DNA from: Phenylobacterium sp. | Lineage (GTDB): Bacteria; Pseudomonadota; Alphaproteobacteria; Caulobacterales; Caulobacteraceae | Assembly: GCF_019636135.1 (NCBI RefSeq) | Contig: NZ_JAHBYD010000008.1 | Coordinates: forward strand, 87,074 to 151,073 | Length of the DNA: 64,000 nt | Direction of reading: 5' to 3' | Shown: piece by piece, positions 51,011 to 61,129 of the stretch | How the letters are laid out: each line of letters begins with the position of its first letter | Numbering within the stretch: the first letter of the stretch is position 1 | Notes under the pieces: model-generated | Seen by the model: only the letters and a program-made list of their open reading frames with translations | Databases searched by the model: none | What the model was told of the DNA's origin: nothing | Position numbers and translations under genes: made by a program

Positions 51011-51110
51011 AGCGCGTTCCGAAAAGTGGGAACCGGTTTTCGGAATAAACGCGCGACAAGATAAAACTTGGAGCGGCGATCTGATTCCATCAGATCGCAA
51101 CCCGCTCTAG
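51011..51110 (+). repeat. Intergenic palindromic repeat of a kind common in alphaproteobacteria
   Basis: Starts right after the stop of the coiled-coil gene: AGAGCGCGTTCCGAAAAGTG, ACCGGTTTTCGGAA, then ATCTGATTCCATCAGAT, and ends in CCCGCTCTAG. The outer ends (TAGAGCG... CGCTCTA) pair and two inner hairpins are visible (TTCCGAAAA/TTTTCGGAA and ATCTGAT/ATCAGAT). I recall similar sequences between genes in many alphaproteobacteria. Confidence 0.6.
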
Positions 51111-51159
51111 GAATGGTTTCCTGGCTGCGCCACGGCGCGCGAAGCGGAGAGACAGACCC

Positions 51160-52011
51160 ATGCGCTGGGGCGGCGACGGCGGCGGCAATATCGAGGACCG
51201 GCGGGGCATGGGCTCGGTCGGCGTGGGCGGCCTGGGCGCCGGCGGCGTGATCCTGGCCCTGGTCGGCTACTTCTTCTTCGGCATCGACCCCTCCACGACC
51301 ACCGGCATGCTCCAGGGCGCGGCCCCGTCTCAGCAGCAGCAGCAGGACGGCGTGCGCGGCGCGCCGGGCGACGAGGCCGGCCGCTTCGTCGACGTGGTCT
51401 CGGGCAACATCGACGCCGTCTGGACCGCCCTGTTCCGCCAGCAGGGCGAGCGCTACGAGCGGCCCGCCGCCATCGTGCTCTACGACCGGGCCACCGGCAC
51501 CGGCTGCGGCATGGGCCAGTCGGCGATGGGGCCGTTCTATTGCCCCGCCGACCGCAAGGTCTACCTCGACCTCTCGTTCTGGCAGGAGCTGGAGCAGAAG
51601 TTCGGCGCCGGCGGCGAGGCGGCCCGCGCCTACGTCATCGCCCACGAGGTCGGCCACCACGTCCAGACCCTGACCGGCGCCTCGGCCAAGGCGCGGCGGC
51701 TGGGCGCGAAGGGCGCCGAGAGCGGCTCGGTCCGGCTGGAGCTCCAGGCCGACTGCTACGCCGGCGTCTGGGTGGCGCACGCCGCCCAGGTCTCGAACGG
51801 CCGGGTGGCGCTGGACCCCAGGGACATCGAGGACGGCCTGCGCGCCGCCGCCGCCGTCGGCGACGACACCCTCCAGCGCAAGGCCCAGGGCCAGGTGATG
51901 CCCGACGCCTTCACCCATGGCAGCTCGGAGCAGCGCATGCGCTGGTTCCGCAAGGGCGCCGACAGCGGCGACCCCAACGCCTGCGACACCTTCGGAACGA
52001 ACCGGCTCTGA
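51160..52011 (+). CDS. Neutral zinc metallopeptidase (YpfJ-like)
   Basis: 283-aa protein with an N-terminal Gly-rich stretch and one membrane segment (GAGGVILALVGYFFFGID), then a zincin domain with AYVIAHEVGHHVQTLTG (HExxH) and RLELQADCYAGVWVAHA (downstream Glu ligand region). N-terminal MRWGGDGGGNIEDRRG is the family signature start. Membrane-anchored with the catalytic part outside the cytoplasm; substrate unknown. Cys residues in TGCGMGQSAMGPFYCPAD and NACDTF are conserved in the family and may form disulfides. Confidence 0.9.
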   Translation: MRWGGDGGGNIEDRRGMGSVGVGGLGAGGVILALVGYFFFGIDPSTTTGMLQGAAPSQQQQQDGVRGAPGDEAGRFVDVVSGNIDAVWTALFRQQGERYERPAAIVLYDRATGTGCGMGQSAMGPFYCPADRKVYLDLSFWQELEQKFGAGGEAARAYVIAHEVGHHVQTLTGASAKARRLGAKGAESGSVRLELQADCYAGVWVAHAAQVSNGRVALDPRDIEDGLRAAAAVGDDTLQRKAQGQVMPDAFTHGSSEQRMRWFRKGADSGDPNACDTFGTNRL

Positions 52012-52013
52012 CC

Positions 52014-52153
52014 TCCCTCCCTTAATGGGGAGGGACAGGCCGCGAAGCGGCCAGGGTGGGGCAGTGTGGATCATCCCCGCCGTCAGAGTTCTCGCACCAC
52101 ACCGCCCCACCCTGGCGCCTGCGGCGCCTGTCCCTCCCCATTAAGGGAGGGAA
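52014..52153 (+). repeat. Long palindrome (CTCCCTTAATGGGGAGGGAC type)
   Basis: Left arm CTCCCTTAATGGGGAGGGAC with AGGGTGGGGC pairs with right arm GCCCCACCCT and GTCCCTCCCCATTAAGGGAG. Small internal hairpins (GGCCGCGAAGCGGCC and GGCGCCTGCGGCGCC) sit in each arm. It follows the metallopeptidase stop and could end its transcript. A related hairpin lies at 61981-62113. Confidence 0.7.
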
Positions 52154-52226
52154 GGCCGCATCGCGGGAATCCGCTCGCCTCGCAGGCGAGCTGCATTGCG
52201 CCTCTCATAGCTTGACCGTAGTATAG

Positions 52227-52284
52227 TTTACAGCCCGCGGCGCCTTTTACAGCCCGCGGCGCCTTTTACAGCCCGCGGCGCCTT
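52227..52284 (+). repeat. 3 x 19-bp tandem repeat upstream of the HAF-repeat gene
   Basis: The unit CAGCCCGCGGCGCCTTTTA occurs at 52231-52249, 52250-52268 and partly 52269-52284, ending 16 bp before the next start codon. Each unit has a CCGCGG palindrome. It may be a regulator array in the 5' region or a slippage repeat. Confidence 0.75.
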
Positions 52285-52300
52285 GGGGGGACGTGGGCGG

Positions 52301-53443
52301 ATGAAAATCGGACATTGGATCGGCGGCGCCGCGGCGTCGGCTCTGTTGGTCGCCGCGCCGGCCACGGCGACGGCCGCGGTTCAGTACATCCTCACCGACC
52401 TCGGCGACCTGCCGGGCGGAGGCGACGACAGCGAGGCCACCGGGATCAACAATGCCGGCCAAGTGGTGGGCTACAGCAGTATCGCCACGGGCGCCCACGC
52501 TTTCCTGTGGTCCGGGGGCGTGATGACCGATCTTGGCGACCTTCTGGACGGGCGCTACGCCAGCTACGCTTTCGGGATCAACAACGCCGGCCAGGTGGTG
52601 GGCGTCAGCGACGCCGCCACGGGCACGCGCGCCTTCCTGTGGTCCGATGGCGTGATGACGGATCTCGGCGACCTGCCGGGCGGGGTCGACTTCAGCGCCG
52701 CCAACGGGATCAACGACGCCGGCCAGGTGGTGGGCATCAGCGCCACCGCCACGGGCCAGCCCGCCTTCCTGTGGTCCGGAGGCGTGATGACTGATCTCGG
52801 CCTCCTGCCGGGCGAGGTCGACTTCAGCGAGGCCTACGGGATCAACGAGGCCGGCCAGGTGGTGGGCTTGAGCGGGACCGTCACGACGGGCTACCACGCC
52901 TTCCTGTGGTCCGAGGGCACGATGACCGATCTCGGCGACCTGCCGGGCGGGACCGACTCCAGCTGGGCTTTCGGGATCAACAACGCCGGCCAAGTAGTGG
53001 GCTTCGGCAGCGCCGCCACGGGTAGCCGCGCCTTCCTGTGGACGGCGGATGGCGGGATGCAGGACCTCGGCGACCTGCCGGGCGGGAGCGACTACAGCTA
53101 TGCCTACGGGATCAACGACGCCGGGCAGGTGGTGGGCAGCAGCGGCGCCGCCACGGGCGTCCACGCCTTCTTGTGGACGGCGGACGGCGGCATGCAGGAC
53201 CTGAACGACCTCATCGACCCGCTCGCCGGCTGGGTCCTCTATGAGGCGCGCGCCATCAACGCCTCGGGCCAGATTGTGGGCTACGGCCACAACGCCGCCG
53301 GCTTCGCGCACGCCTTCCTGCTGACGCCGCTCACCAACAGCGCCACCGTCCCCGAACCCGCCACATGGGCCATGCTGATCGCGGGCTTCGGCGCCGTGGG
53401 GACGGCCCTGCGCCGCCGCCGACGCGCGCCCGCCGCCGCCTGA
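52301..53443 (+). CDS. PEP-CTERM protein with seven HAF-type repeats
   Basis: 380-aa secreted protein. Signal peptide (WIGGAAASALLVAAPATATAA), then about seven tandem units of 45-60 residues, each with GIN(N/D/E)AGQVVG, AFLW and DLGDLPGG motifs; the last is AINASGQIVGYG. Such HAF repeats probably form a beta-propeller-like domain. The C-terminus carries the sorting signal VPEPATWAMLIAGFG followed by RRRRR. ATG 52301 is preceded by a G-rich region; TTG 52283 is an alternative. Likely surface or extracellular; function unknown. Confidence 0.88.
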   Translation: MKIGHWIGGAAASALLVAAPATATAAVQYILTDLGDLPGGGDDSEATGINNAGQVVGYSSIATGAHAFLWSGGVMTDLGDLLDGRYASYAFGINNAGQVVGVSDAATGTRAFLWSDGVMTDLGDLPGGVDFSAANGINDAGQVVGISATATGQPAFLWSGGVMTDLGLLPGEVDFSEAYGINEAGQVVGLSGTVTTGYHAFLWSEGTMTDLGDLPGGTDSSWAFGINNAGQVVGFGSAATGSRAFLWTADGGMQDLGDLPGGSDYSYAYGINDAGQVVGSSGAATGVHAFLWTADGGMQDLNDLIDPLAGWVLYEARAINASGQIVGYGHNAAGFAHAFLLTPLTNSATVPEPATWAMLIAGFGAVGTALRRRRRAPAAA

Positions 53444-53453
53444 GGCCCCCCTC

Positions 53454-53551
53454 CCGCTCATCCCCGCGCATGCGGGACCCAGGCTTGCTTGAGGACCCGG
53501 GCGGCCGCTCCGAAGGATAGTCTGGGTCCCCGCGTGCGCGGGGATGAGCGG
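53454..53551 (+). repeat. GGGACCCAGG-type hairpin repeat, copy a
   Basis: Left arm CGCTCATCCCCGCGCATGCG with GGGACCCAGG faces right arm CTGGGTCCCC with GCGCGGGGATGAGCG. Similar palindromes occur at 53634-53786, 57783-57907 and 62407-62517. Confidence 0.7.
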
Positions 53552-53566
53552 AGGGGGTTCGTGACT

Positions 53567-53879
53567 CGGGCGGCCGAAAGGCCGTCAGTCAAACCGCAGA
53601 GATCGCGGAGATACGCAGAGGCTTTCCCCGTTTGTCATCCCGGTTTGGGCGTAGCCCAAGACCGGGACCCAACCCTCCGGTGCGTCGATGGTTGGGGGCC
53701 GGCCCCCGGCGAGCGGGGCCAAATAACAACCTCAGAGCACCGGACGGTTGGGTCCCGGTCTTCGCCTGCGGCGAAACCGGGATGACAATCGTGGGAGAGC
53801 TTCTCTGCGCATCTCCGCGATCTCTGCGGTTCATGAATCGGGCGGACACGCCGCCCACAAGCCATATGCGATTGCCCTG
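53567..53879 (-). repeat. MITE-like element, copy 2 (interrupted, reverse orientation)
   Basis: Outer arms AACCGCAGAGATCGCGGAGA (from 53592) and TCTCCGCGATCTCTGCGGTT (to about 53831), plus the GTGGGCGGC/CATATGCGATTGCCCTG end at 53840-53879 read in reverse, match copies 1 and 3. The centre is replaced by a separate palindrome of about 150 bp. Confidence 0.7.
53634..53786 (+). repeat. GTCATCCCGG-type hairpin repeat, copy b (inside the MITE-like copy 2)
   Basis: GTCATCCCGGTTTGGGCG... and ACCGGGACCCAACC pair with GGTTGGGTCCCGGT and CCGGGATGAC. Internal GGGGGCCGGCCCCC is a further palindrome. Nested in the MITE-like element, so it arrived later or replaced its centre. Confidence 0.7.
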
Positions 53880-53915
53880 CCGCGCACGCGGGGATGAGCG
53901 GAGGGGGGCGACCCG

Positions 53916-54623
53916 CTAGGCCGGCGCGTGCGGCAGGGGCTCCCAGCCGAGGCAGACGCCGACGCAGCGGCGGGCCAGCAGGTCGCCGGGGTCGATCAGC
54001 TCCAGCTTCACGTCGCGGTCGTCGAGCACCAGCGGGACCTCGGTGCAGCCGGCGATCAGCACCTCGGCGCCGGCCGCCCTCAGCGTCTCGGCGTGGACCT
54101 GCATCTCGCGCTTCACGTCGTGGCCCAGGTCGCCCGACTTGATGCGATAGAGCGTCACCATGAACTGCTCCTGCGCCTCGGGCGGCAGCGCCACGAGGCC
54201 CATGGCGCGGGCGGCCAGGTACTCGCGGTAGAGCTTCAGCGCGCCCTTGGCGCCCAGCACGCCGGCGCGCGCCGCGCCCGTGCGGGCGGCCGCCTCGGCC
54301 GCCAGGCCGATCATGTCCACCAGCGGCAGGCCGGACGCCCGCTGGATCAGGTCGGCGTGGGCGTGGGCGGTGTTGCACGGCATGGCCAGCACCTGTGCGC
54401 CCGCGCCCTGCAGCGCGCCCGCCATCTCGGCCAGCACGCCGCCGGCCTGGCTTCCCGGCGCGTTGTGGTCGGGCGCCCTCGGATTGATGTCGGCGATGAC
54501 CCGGATGTGGTCCTGGTCCTTCTCGGCGGGCGTGTAGGCCTGGAGCCTGGCCAGGAACTCGACCGTCGCGGCGGGGCCCATGCCCCCCAGGACGCCGAGG
54601 GTCAGCGAGGTGTCGTTGCTCAT
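53916..54623 (-). CDS. Aspartate/glutamate racemase family protein
   Basis: 235-aa cofactor-free racemase-fold protein. N-terminal LTLGVLGGMGPAATVEFLARL, first catalytic Cys in LAMPCNTAHAH, second in LIAGCTEVPLVL, plus GVLGAKGALKLYREYL. This is the YgeA-like broad-specificity amino acid racemase group. Both cysteines are kept, so it should be active. Stands alone between repeats and two small secreted-protein genes. Confidence 0.88.
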   Translation of the reverse strand: MSNDTSLTLGVLGGMGPAATVEFLARLQAYTPAEKDQDHIRVIADINPRAPDHNAPGSQAGGVLAEMAGALQGAGAQVLAMPCNTAHAHADLIQRASGLPLVDMIGLAAEAAARTGAARAGVLGAKGALKLYREYLAARAMGLVALPPEAQEQFMVTLYRIKSGDLGHDVKREMQVHAETLRAAGAEVLIAGCTEVPLVLDDRDVKLELIDPGDLLARRCVGVCLGWEPLPHAPA

Positions 54624-54734
54624 GCGGGGACTCCGCGCCCGGCGGGGTTTCCCCCCAGGCTCCGGCGGGTGCGGCAGGGGGGCGAGGCGGACAGGCGGGC
54701 GGGGCGCATGGCCCCACCCGCTAAACCGTGCGGA

Positions 54735-55145
54735 TTACGGCCGCAACCGCCTGGGCACGGCCGCGGCCTCTTCCGGGGTCAGCTTCACGATGGAGGCGAT
54801 GTCGCAGAGCCCGCCGCGGGCGACGATCCGCACGTCCCTCGGCGCGCAGATCCGGCCGCCGCCCACCTGGCGCACCTCGATCGGGTCGGACGAGACGGCG
54901 CTGCGCAGGCAGCCGTTGCGCATGGTCACGCGGTACGTGCCGCCGCTGCGGCCCACCGCGTTCCACAGCAGGGTGTTCTGGTCGACCACCGCGTGGTTTC
55001 CCAGGTCGCGGTCGACGATGCACCGGTCCCTGGCCAGGCCCGTGCCGGCGGGCGGCGGCGGGCCCAGCGGCGAGGCGGGGCCGGCCACGGCCAGCGTCCC
55101 GATCGCGGCGAGGCCCAGCGGGAGGGCGAAGGCGATGCGCGTCAT
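54735..55145 (-). CDS. Small secreted four-cysteine protein, DUF6491-like (copy A)
   Basis: 136-aa protein. Signal peptide (IAFALPLGLAAIGTLAVAGPAS), then a domain with four cysteines: RDRCIVDRDLGNHAVVDQNTLLW, YRVTMRNGCLRSAVSSDPI, GGRICAPRD and RGGLCDIASIVKLTPEE. The spacing suggests two disulfides. Clear paralog of 55155-55586 nine bp upstream. Family recognition (DUF6491) is from memory and tentative; periplasmic role unknown. Confidence 0.72.
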   Translation of the reverse strand: MTRIAFALPLGLAAIGTLAVAGPASPLGPPPPAGTGLARDRCIVDRDLGNHAVVDQNTLLWNAVGRSGGTYRVTMRNGCLRSAVSSDPIEVRQVGGGRICAPRDVRIVARGGLCDIASIVKLTPEEAAAVPRRLRP

Positions 55146-55154
55146 CGCCGGTCC

Positions 55155-55586
55155 CTACGGCTTCAGCTTCTTCGGCAATGCGGCGACCTCCGCGGCGCTC
55201 AGCTTCACGATCGATTCCACGATGCACGGGCTCGGGAAGCCGGCCCTGGAGACGGCGACGTCCATGTCGATCGGCTTGCAGATCAGCGTCGAGCCCGGCG
55301 GGCTGCGCGTGACGATCGGGTCGGAACTCATCGCGCCGGCCAGGCACGAACCGCTCATGGTCACGCGATAGGTGTCGCGGCCGCGCACGTCGATCAGCAT
55401 CGTCCGGTCGTCGGCGAAGGTGTGGTTGCGGATCTCGTTGCTGCGGATGCACTGGCCGCTGGGCAGGCCGGTCCCGGCGGCGGGCGCCGGCCCGAGCCCG
55501 GTGGCCTCCGTCCTGGCGGCGAGCGCGGCGGTGGCGAGGGCGCCCGTCGTCGCGACGGCGGCCAGGGTGATGATGACGGGTCTCAT
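55155..55586 (-). CDS. Small secreted four-cysteine protein, DUF6491-like (copy B)
   Basis: 143-aa paralog: signal peptide (VIITLAAVATTGALATAALA), then SGQCIRSNEIRNHTFADDRTMLI, YRVTMSGSCLAGAMSSDPI, STLICKPID and FPSPCIVESIVKLSAAEVAALPKKLKP. Same four-Cys layout as copy A; the tandem pair probably arose by duplication and then diverged. ATG 55586 chosen because the signal peptide starts there after an AGGAGAAACC ribosome site. Confidence 0.72.
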   Translation of the reverse strand: MRPVIITLAAVATTGALATAALAARTEATGLGPAPAAGTGLPSGQCIRSNEIRNHTFADDRTMLIDVRGRDTYRVTMSGSCLAGAMSSDPIVTRSPPGSTLICKPIDMDVAVSRAGFPSPCIVESIVKLSAAEVAALPKKLKP

Positions 55587-55714
55587 CGGCAGGTTTCTCC
55601 TTCGACACCCCCCAAGCGAAGGATACGCTCCCTGCGCGCCGCCGTCTCCGGCTTTGAACGGGAGACGCGCGGAAACCGCTTTCGCCCGCGTCCGGCCGGG
55701 CGTAGCCTCCGGCC

Positions 55715-57697
<1,983 letters not shown>

Positions 57698-57782
57698 TTT
57701 CAGGAACCACCAGGAGCACCAAGGACACCAAGAGGAAGCCTTCCTCTCTCTGAGGAAGAGCAGCTCTCACTCCCCCTGGAAC

Positions 57783-57907
57783 GTCATCCCGCGGCTTGTC
57801 CGCGGGACCCAGGAACGCGGGAGAGCGTGGCGGCCCGCAGCGTCGCGGCCTGCGTCCTGTCCGGCGCCGGGGAGTCCATGGGTCCCGCGGACAAGCCGCG
57901 GGATGAC
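57783..57907 (+). repeat. GTCATCCCGC-type hairpin repeat, copy c
   Basis: Perfect 29-bp arms (57783-57811 and 57879-57907). The left begins GTCATCCCGCGGCTTGTCCG and the right ends AGCCGCGGGATGAC. The 67-nt loop has no coding feature. It sits between the thiC and kinase gene 3' ends and may terminate both. Confidence 0.85.
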
Positions 57908-57946
57908 GAAGCGGAACTTGCGGTGACAGCGCACCTAATTCGGCCG

Positions 57947-60316
57947 TCAGCCCCCGCAGGCCTTCAGCCCTTCCGCCACGCTCTTCAGGTTGTTCTCGCG
58001 GTCGTAGTCGGAGAGGTCGTTGCGGGCGGCGTAGCCGCTGAGGATCGCGTGCGACTCCCGCAGGGCGCCGCAGGCCTGGGCCGTGCGCCCGGCGTGGCGG
58101 TAGACCGGGGCGGCGTCCTTCAGGCCCACGGCCAGGTGCAGGCGCGAACCCTTGTTGCCGCCGCTGCGCTGGGCCAACTGGCGGCGGATGGCCACCACCT
58201 CGTCCGCCGCTGCGACCGCCTGGGCGTGCGCGCCGCGGGCGCTCTGGACCTGGGCCAGCACGATCCCGGTCAAGGCTATGGATTCCGCCGCCCCCGCGTC
58301 GGTGGGACTGCGCGCCGCCATCGCGCGGGCGATGTCCTGTCCGTCCTTCAGGGTCGCCAGCGCCGCGTCCAGCCGCCCGGCCTCGCGCTGGATGTCGCCC
58401 AGCGACCACAGCGAGGCGACGAGCCGCCGGGTCCAGGTCGGGTCGCCCTCGGTCGCGGCCAGCCGCGCGCGGTTCAGCGCGACCCCTTCCTGCATGCGGG
58501 CCACGGCGTCGTCGATGCGGCCGGCGTACAGATAGACGTTGCCGCTCTGCCGCAGCAGGCCGCTCAGCGACACGGCGACCGGATCGCTTTCGCGCAGGGC
58601 CGGCGGCAGAGCGGCCACGATCTTCAGTCCCTGCTCGTACACGCGCCCCGCGCCGGGGATGTCGTTGTCCCAGCCGTAGCTGTCGCCTTCGTAGAGGTAG
58701 GCGGCCGCCAGGGCGCCGGCGCTGCGGTCCGAGGGTTCCGGCAGCGCTGTCAGCAGGGTTCGGGCCCGCGTGGCGCGGGCGCGCGCGGCCTTGCTGTCGC
58801 CGTCGGCGTACAGGCTCTCGCCCGCCAGGAACGACAGCAGGTGGCCCAGGGCCAGGCTGACGTCCGCCCGCGCCGGCCGTTCGGCGTGGAGCCGTTCCAG
58901 GATCGCCTCGGCGCGGCCGTACAGCGCCTTGCCTTCCTCCCGCCGGCCCAGCGAGCCGCCGCCGGTGGACCCCATCACCCTGCCGAGGCGGAAATAGCCT
59001 TCGCCCGCCTCCAGCCGCACGTCGAACGGCGCATGCGGGTCGGCGGCCAGCCGGTCCAGATAGGTCTGGGCGGTCTGGGCCAGCTTCAGCCGCGCGTCGA
59101 CCGAACCCTGGACCTTGGCCACCTCGTCGTAGACGTCGAACATCATCGACTTGGCCAGGGTGCGCACGTCCTCGAACCGCGTCTCGGCCTCGGCGCGGGC
59201 CGCCTCGGCGCGGGCGTTGGCCGCCAGCGTCAGGCCGAAGGCGGCGATGAGGAGGATCGCCGCCGCCGCCGCCCCGCCGACCGCCAGGCGATGGCGCCGC
59301 ACGAACTTGCCGAAGACGTAGCCGCGGCCGCCGCCGACCGCCGCCACCGGGAAGCCGCCCCGCCAGGCCGTCACGTCGTCGCGCAGCGCCTCGACGGTGG
59401 GGTAGCGCTCGGCCGGGTCGTCCGCGGTGGCCCGCGCGACGATGGCCCGGAGCTCGGCGTCCGGCGCATCGCCCTCGGTCAGCCAGGCCAGCACCCGGCC
59501 CAGCGAATAGATGTCGCTGAGCGTCGTGGACGGCGCGCCGGCGATCCGCTCGGGCGCGGCGAAGCCCGGCGTGTGGATCCCCGCCTTGCCGTCGGGCGCC
59601 AGGGCCGCCGGCGCCTCGGTCGAGGCCGGCGAGGAGATGCCGAAGTCGATCAGCTTCGGCTGGCCGGCCTGGTCCACCAGGATGTTGGCCAGCGTCACGT
59701 CGCCGTGGACGATCAGGTTCTGGTGCGCGAACGCCACCGCCGAGGCCGCCGCCAGGAACAGGTCCAGCCGCTGGGCCTGCGACGGGTTCGTCGCCGCGCG
59801 CCATTCCGACAGCGGCCGGCCGTCCACCAGCTCCATGACGATGTAGGGCTCGCGCGCCTCGGTCTCGCCGCCGTCGAACAGCCGCGCGATGTTGGGGTGC
59901 GAGAGCCGCGCCAGGGTCTGCCGCTCGCGCCGGAACCGCTCGATCAGGCTGCCCGACAGCGCGCCGGGCCGGATCACCTTGATCGCCGTCGTGTGCTCGA
60001 AGTCGCCGGCCGCGCGCTCGCCGCGGTAGACCGCGCCCATGCCGCCCTGGCCGATCAGGCCGGTGATCCGGTAGGCGCCGATCCGCTCGGGCGCCGGGCC
60101 GCCGTCGGCCTTGCGCGGCCCGCCGCCGGTGGCCAGCGCCATCGCCGCGTCCCGGCCCACGCCCAGCAGTTGCAGCGCCCGCGCCCGCGCCGCCTCGGGC
60201 GCATCCTGTTCCGCGATCCAGCGGCCGCGCGCATCCGACGCCTGGTCCATCGCCTGTTCCAGGAGGTCGAGCGCGCGGGCCTCGATCGCCCTGGCGGAGA
60301 GGGGCCGGCTAGCCAT
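57947..60316 (-). CDS. Serine/threonine protein kinase with TPR-like C-terminal region
   Basis: 789-aa kinase. N-terminal about 75 residues, then a kinase domain: glycine loop IGQGGMGAVYRG, ATP lysine in TTAIKVIRPG, catalytic loop HGDVTLANILV, LIDFGISSPAS (DFG) and APERI. One membrane segment (LAVGGAAAAAILLIAAFGLTLAANA, about residue 345) leads to a large outside region with TPR-like helices (LGRREEGKALYGRAEAILERL, SLGDIQREAGRLDAALATLKDGQDIA). HGD instead of HRD, and T in place of the usual catalytic-loop Lys, are unusual. Upstream ECF sigma gene overlaps by 8 bp. Confidence 0.9.
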   Translation of the reverse strand: MASRPLSARAIEARALDLLEQAMDQASDARGRWIAEQDAPEAARARALQLLGVGRDAAMALATGGGPRKADGGPAPERIGAYRITGLIGQGGMGAVYRGERAAGDFEHTTAIKVIRPGALSGSLIERFRRERQTLARLSHPNIARLFDGGETEAREPYIVMELVDGRPLSEWRAATNPSQAQRLDLFLAAASAVAFAHQNLIVHGDVTLANILVDQAGQPKLIDFGISSPASTEAPAALAPDGKAGIHTPGFAAPERIAGAPSTTLSDIYSLGRVLAWLTEGDAPDAELRAIVARATADDPAERYPTVEALRDDVTAWRGGFPVAAVGGGRGYVFGKFVRRHRLAVGGAAAAAILLIAAFGLTLAANARAEAARAEAETRFEDVRTLAKSMMFDVYDEVAKVQGSVDARLKLAQTAQTYLDRLAADPHAPFDVRLEAGEGYFRLGRVMGSTGGGSLGRREEGKALYGRAEAILERLHAERPARADVSLALGHLLSFLAGESLYADGDSKAARARATRARTLLTALPEPSDRSAGALAAAYLYEGDSYGWDNDIPGAGRVYEQGLKIVAALPPALRESDPVAVSLSGLLRQSGNVYLYAGRIDDAVARMQEGVALNRARLAATEGDPTWTRRLVASLWSLGDIQREAGRLDAALATLKDGQDIARAMAARSPTDAGAAESIALTGIVLAQVQSARGAHAQAVAAADEVVAIRRQLAQRSGGNKGSRLHLAVGLKDAAPVYRHAGRTAQACGALRESHAILSGYAARNDLSDYDRENNLKSVAEGLKACGG

Positions 60317-60872
60317 GCTGCGGCGCGAGCGCCTCGTAGAGCCACAGGCGCGCCGCCTGCCAGCGCCGCTTCACCGTCGACTCGGAGAGGTTGAGGACGA
60401 CCGCGATGTCGGCGATCTCCATGCCGCCGAAATAGCGCATCTCGACGATCTCGGCCCGCTCGCGGTCGATCTTGGCCAGGGCGTCCAGGGCGTCGTTGAT
60501 CTCCTCGAGGTCCGCGTTCACCGCGTCCGGGATGTTGGTGATCAGCTCCACCTTCTGGTGGTCGCGCTTGTTGCGCCGCTTGGCGCGCACGTGCTCGACC
60601 AGGGAGCGGCGCATCATCACCGAGGTCAGGGCCATGAAGTGGGCGCGGTCCTGCCAGTCGATCCGCTCCAGCGAGATCAGCTTCAGGATCGTCTCGTGCA
60701 CCAGGTCGCCCACCGAGAGCGACACATGCCGTTCGCCGCGCAGCATCCCGGCGGCGGCCTGCCTCAGCTCGGCGTAGAGCAGCTCGAAGAGGCGGTCACG
60801 CGCCGCGCGGTCCCCGCTGCGCCAGGCGGCGAGCAGCCCGCGCACATCGTGTCCCCCCGTACGCTCCCACAT
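60309..60872 (-). CDS. ECF-type sigma factor
   Basis: 187-aa sigma factor. Region 2: LLAAWRSGDRAARDRLFELLYAELRQAAAGMLR and DLVHETILKLISLERIDWQDRAHFMALTSVMMRRSLVEHVRAKRR; region 4: DALAKIDRERAEIVEMRYFGGMEIADIAVVLNLSESTVKRRW. This is the Sigma70_ECF group often paired with Ser/Thr kinases. ATG 60872 gives the family start. Overlaps the kinase by 8 bp, so sigma output may depend on kinase signalling; no anti-sigma gene is near. Confidence 0.88.
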   Translation of the reverse strand: MWERTGGHDVRGLLAAWRSGDRAARDRLFELLYAELRQAAAGMLRGERHVSLSVGDLVHETILKLISLERIDWQDRAHFMALTSVMMRRSLVEHVRAKRRNKRDHQKVELITNIPDAVNADLEEINDALDALAKIDRERAEIVEMRYFGGMEIADIAVVLNLSESTVKRRWQAARLWLYEALAPQHG

Positions 60873-61129
60873 GCGCGCGATAGTGCGAACCCCACGCGCG
60901 GCTGGCAAGTCGGCGCACCTCTCGCGGGAAAACGGCGGCGCGGGCGAAAAAATGCGTAGGGCGTGACCCGTGGCGACCGGAACCGGCGCCTGACTCCGAG
61001 GAGCGGAGACTCGAGGCGGGCCGCTCAACCCTGGAAAGCCGGGGCCGGCGGCAAACCGTGTCAAGCCGTGGCCACGAGCGATCCGGGTCCTCGCCTCGAA
61101 CCCTGGGGTGTAACAAGGGGACTTTCGTG

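Larger units (their letters stand above)
53444..53915. other. Repeat-filled intergenic region
   Basis: No gene seen. It holds a hairpin (53454-53551), MITE-like copy 2 (53567-53879) interrupted by another palindrome (53634-53786), and a third half of the hairpin arm (53881-53907). It separates the HAF-repeat gene from the convergent racemase gene. Confidence 0.75.

Noticed and set aside
52231..52284. CRISPR array
   Set aside because: The units are directly adjacent with no spacers and there are only three; no cas genes occur. The same applies to 47931-47969.
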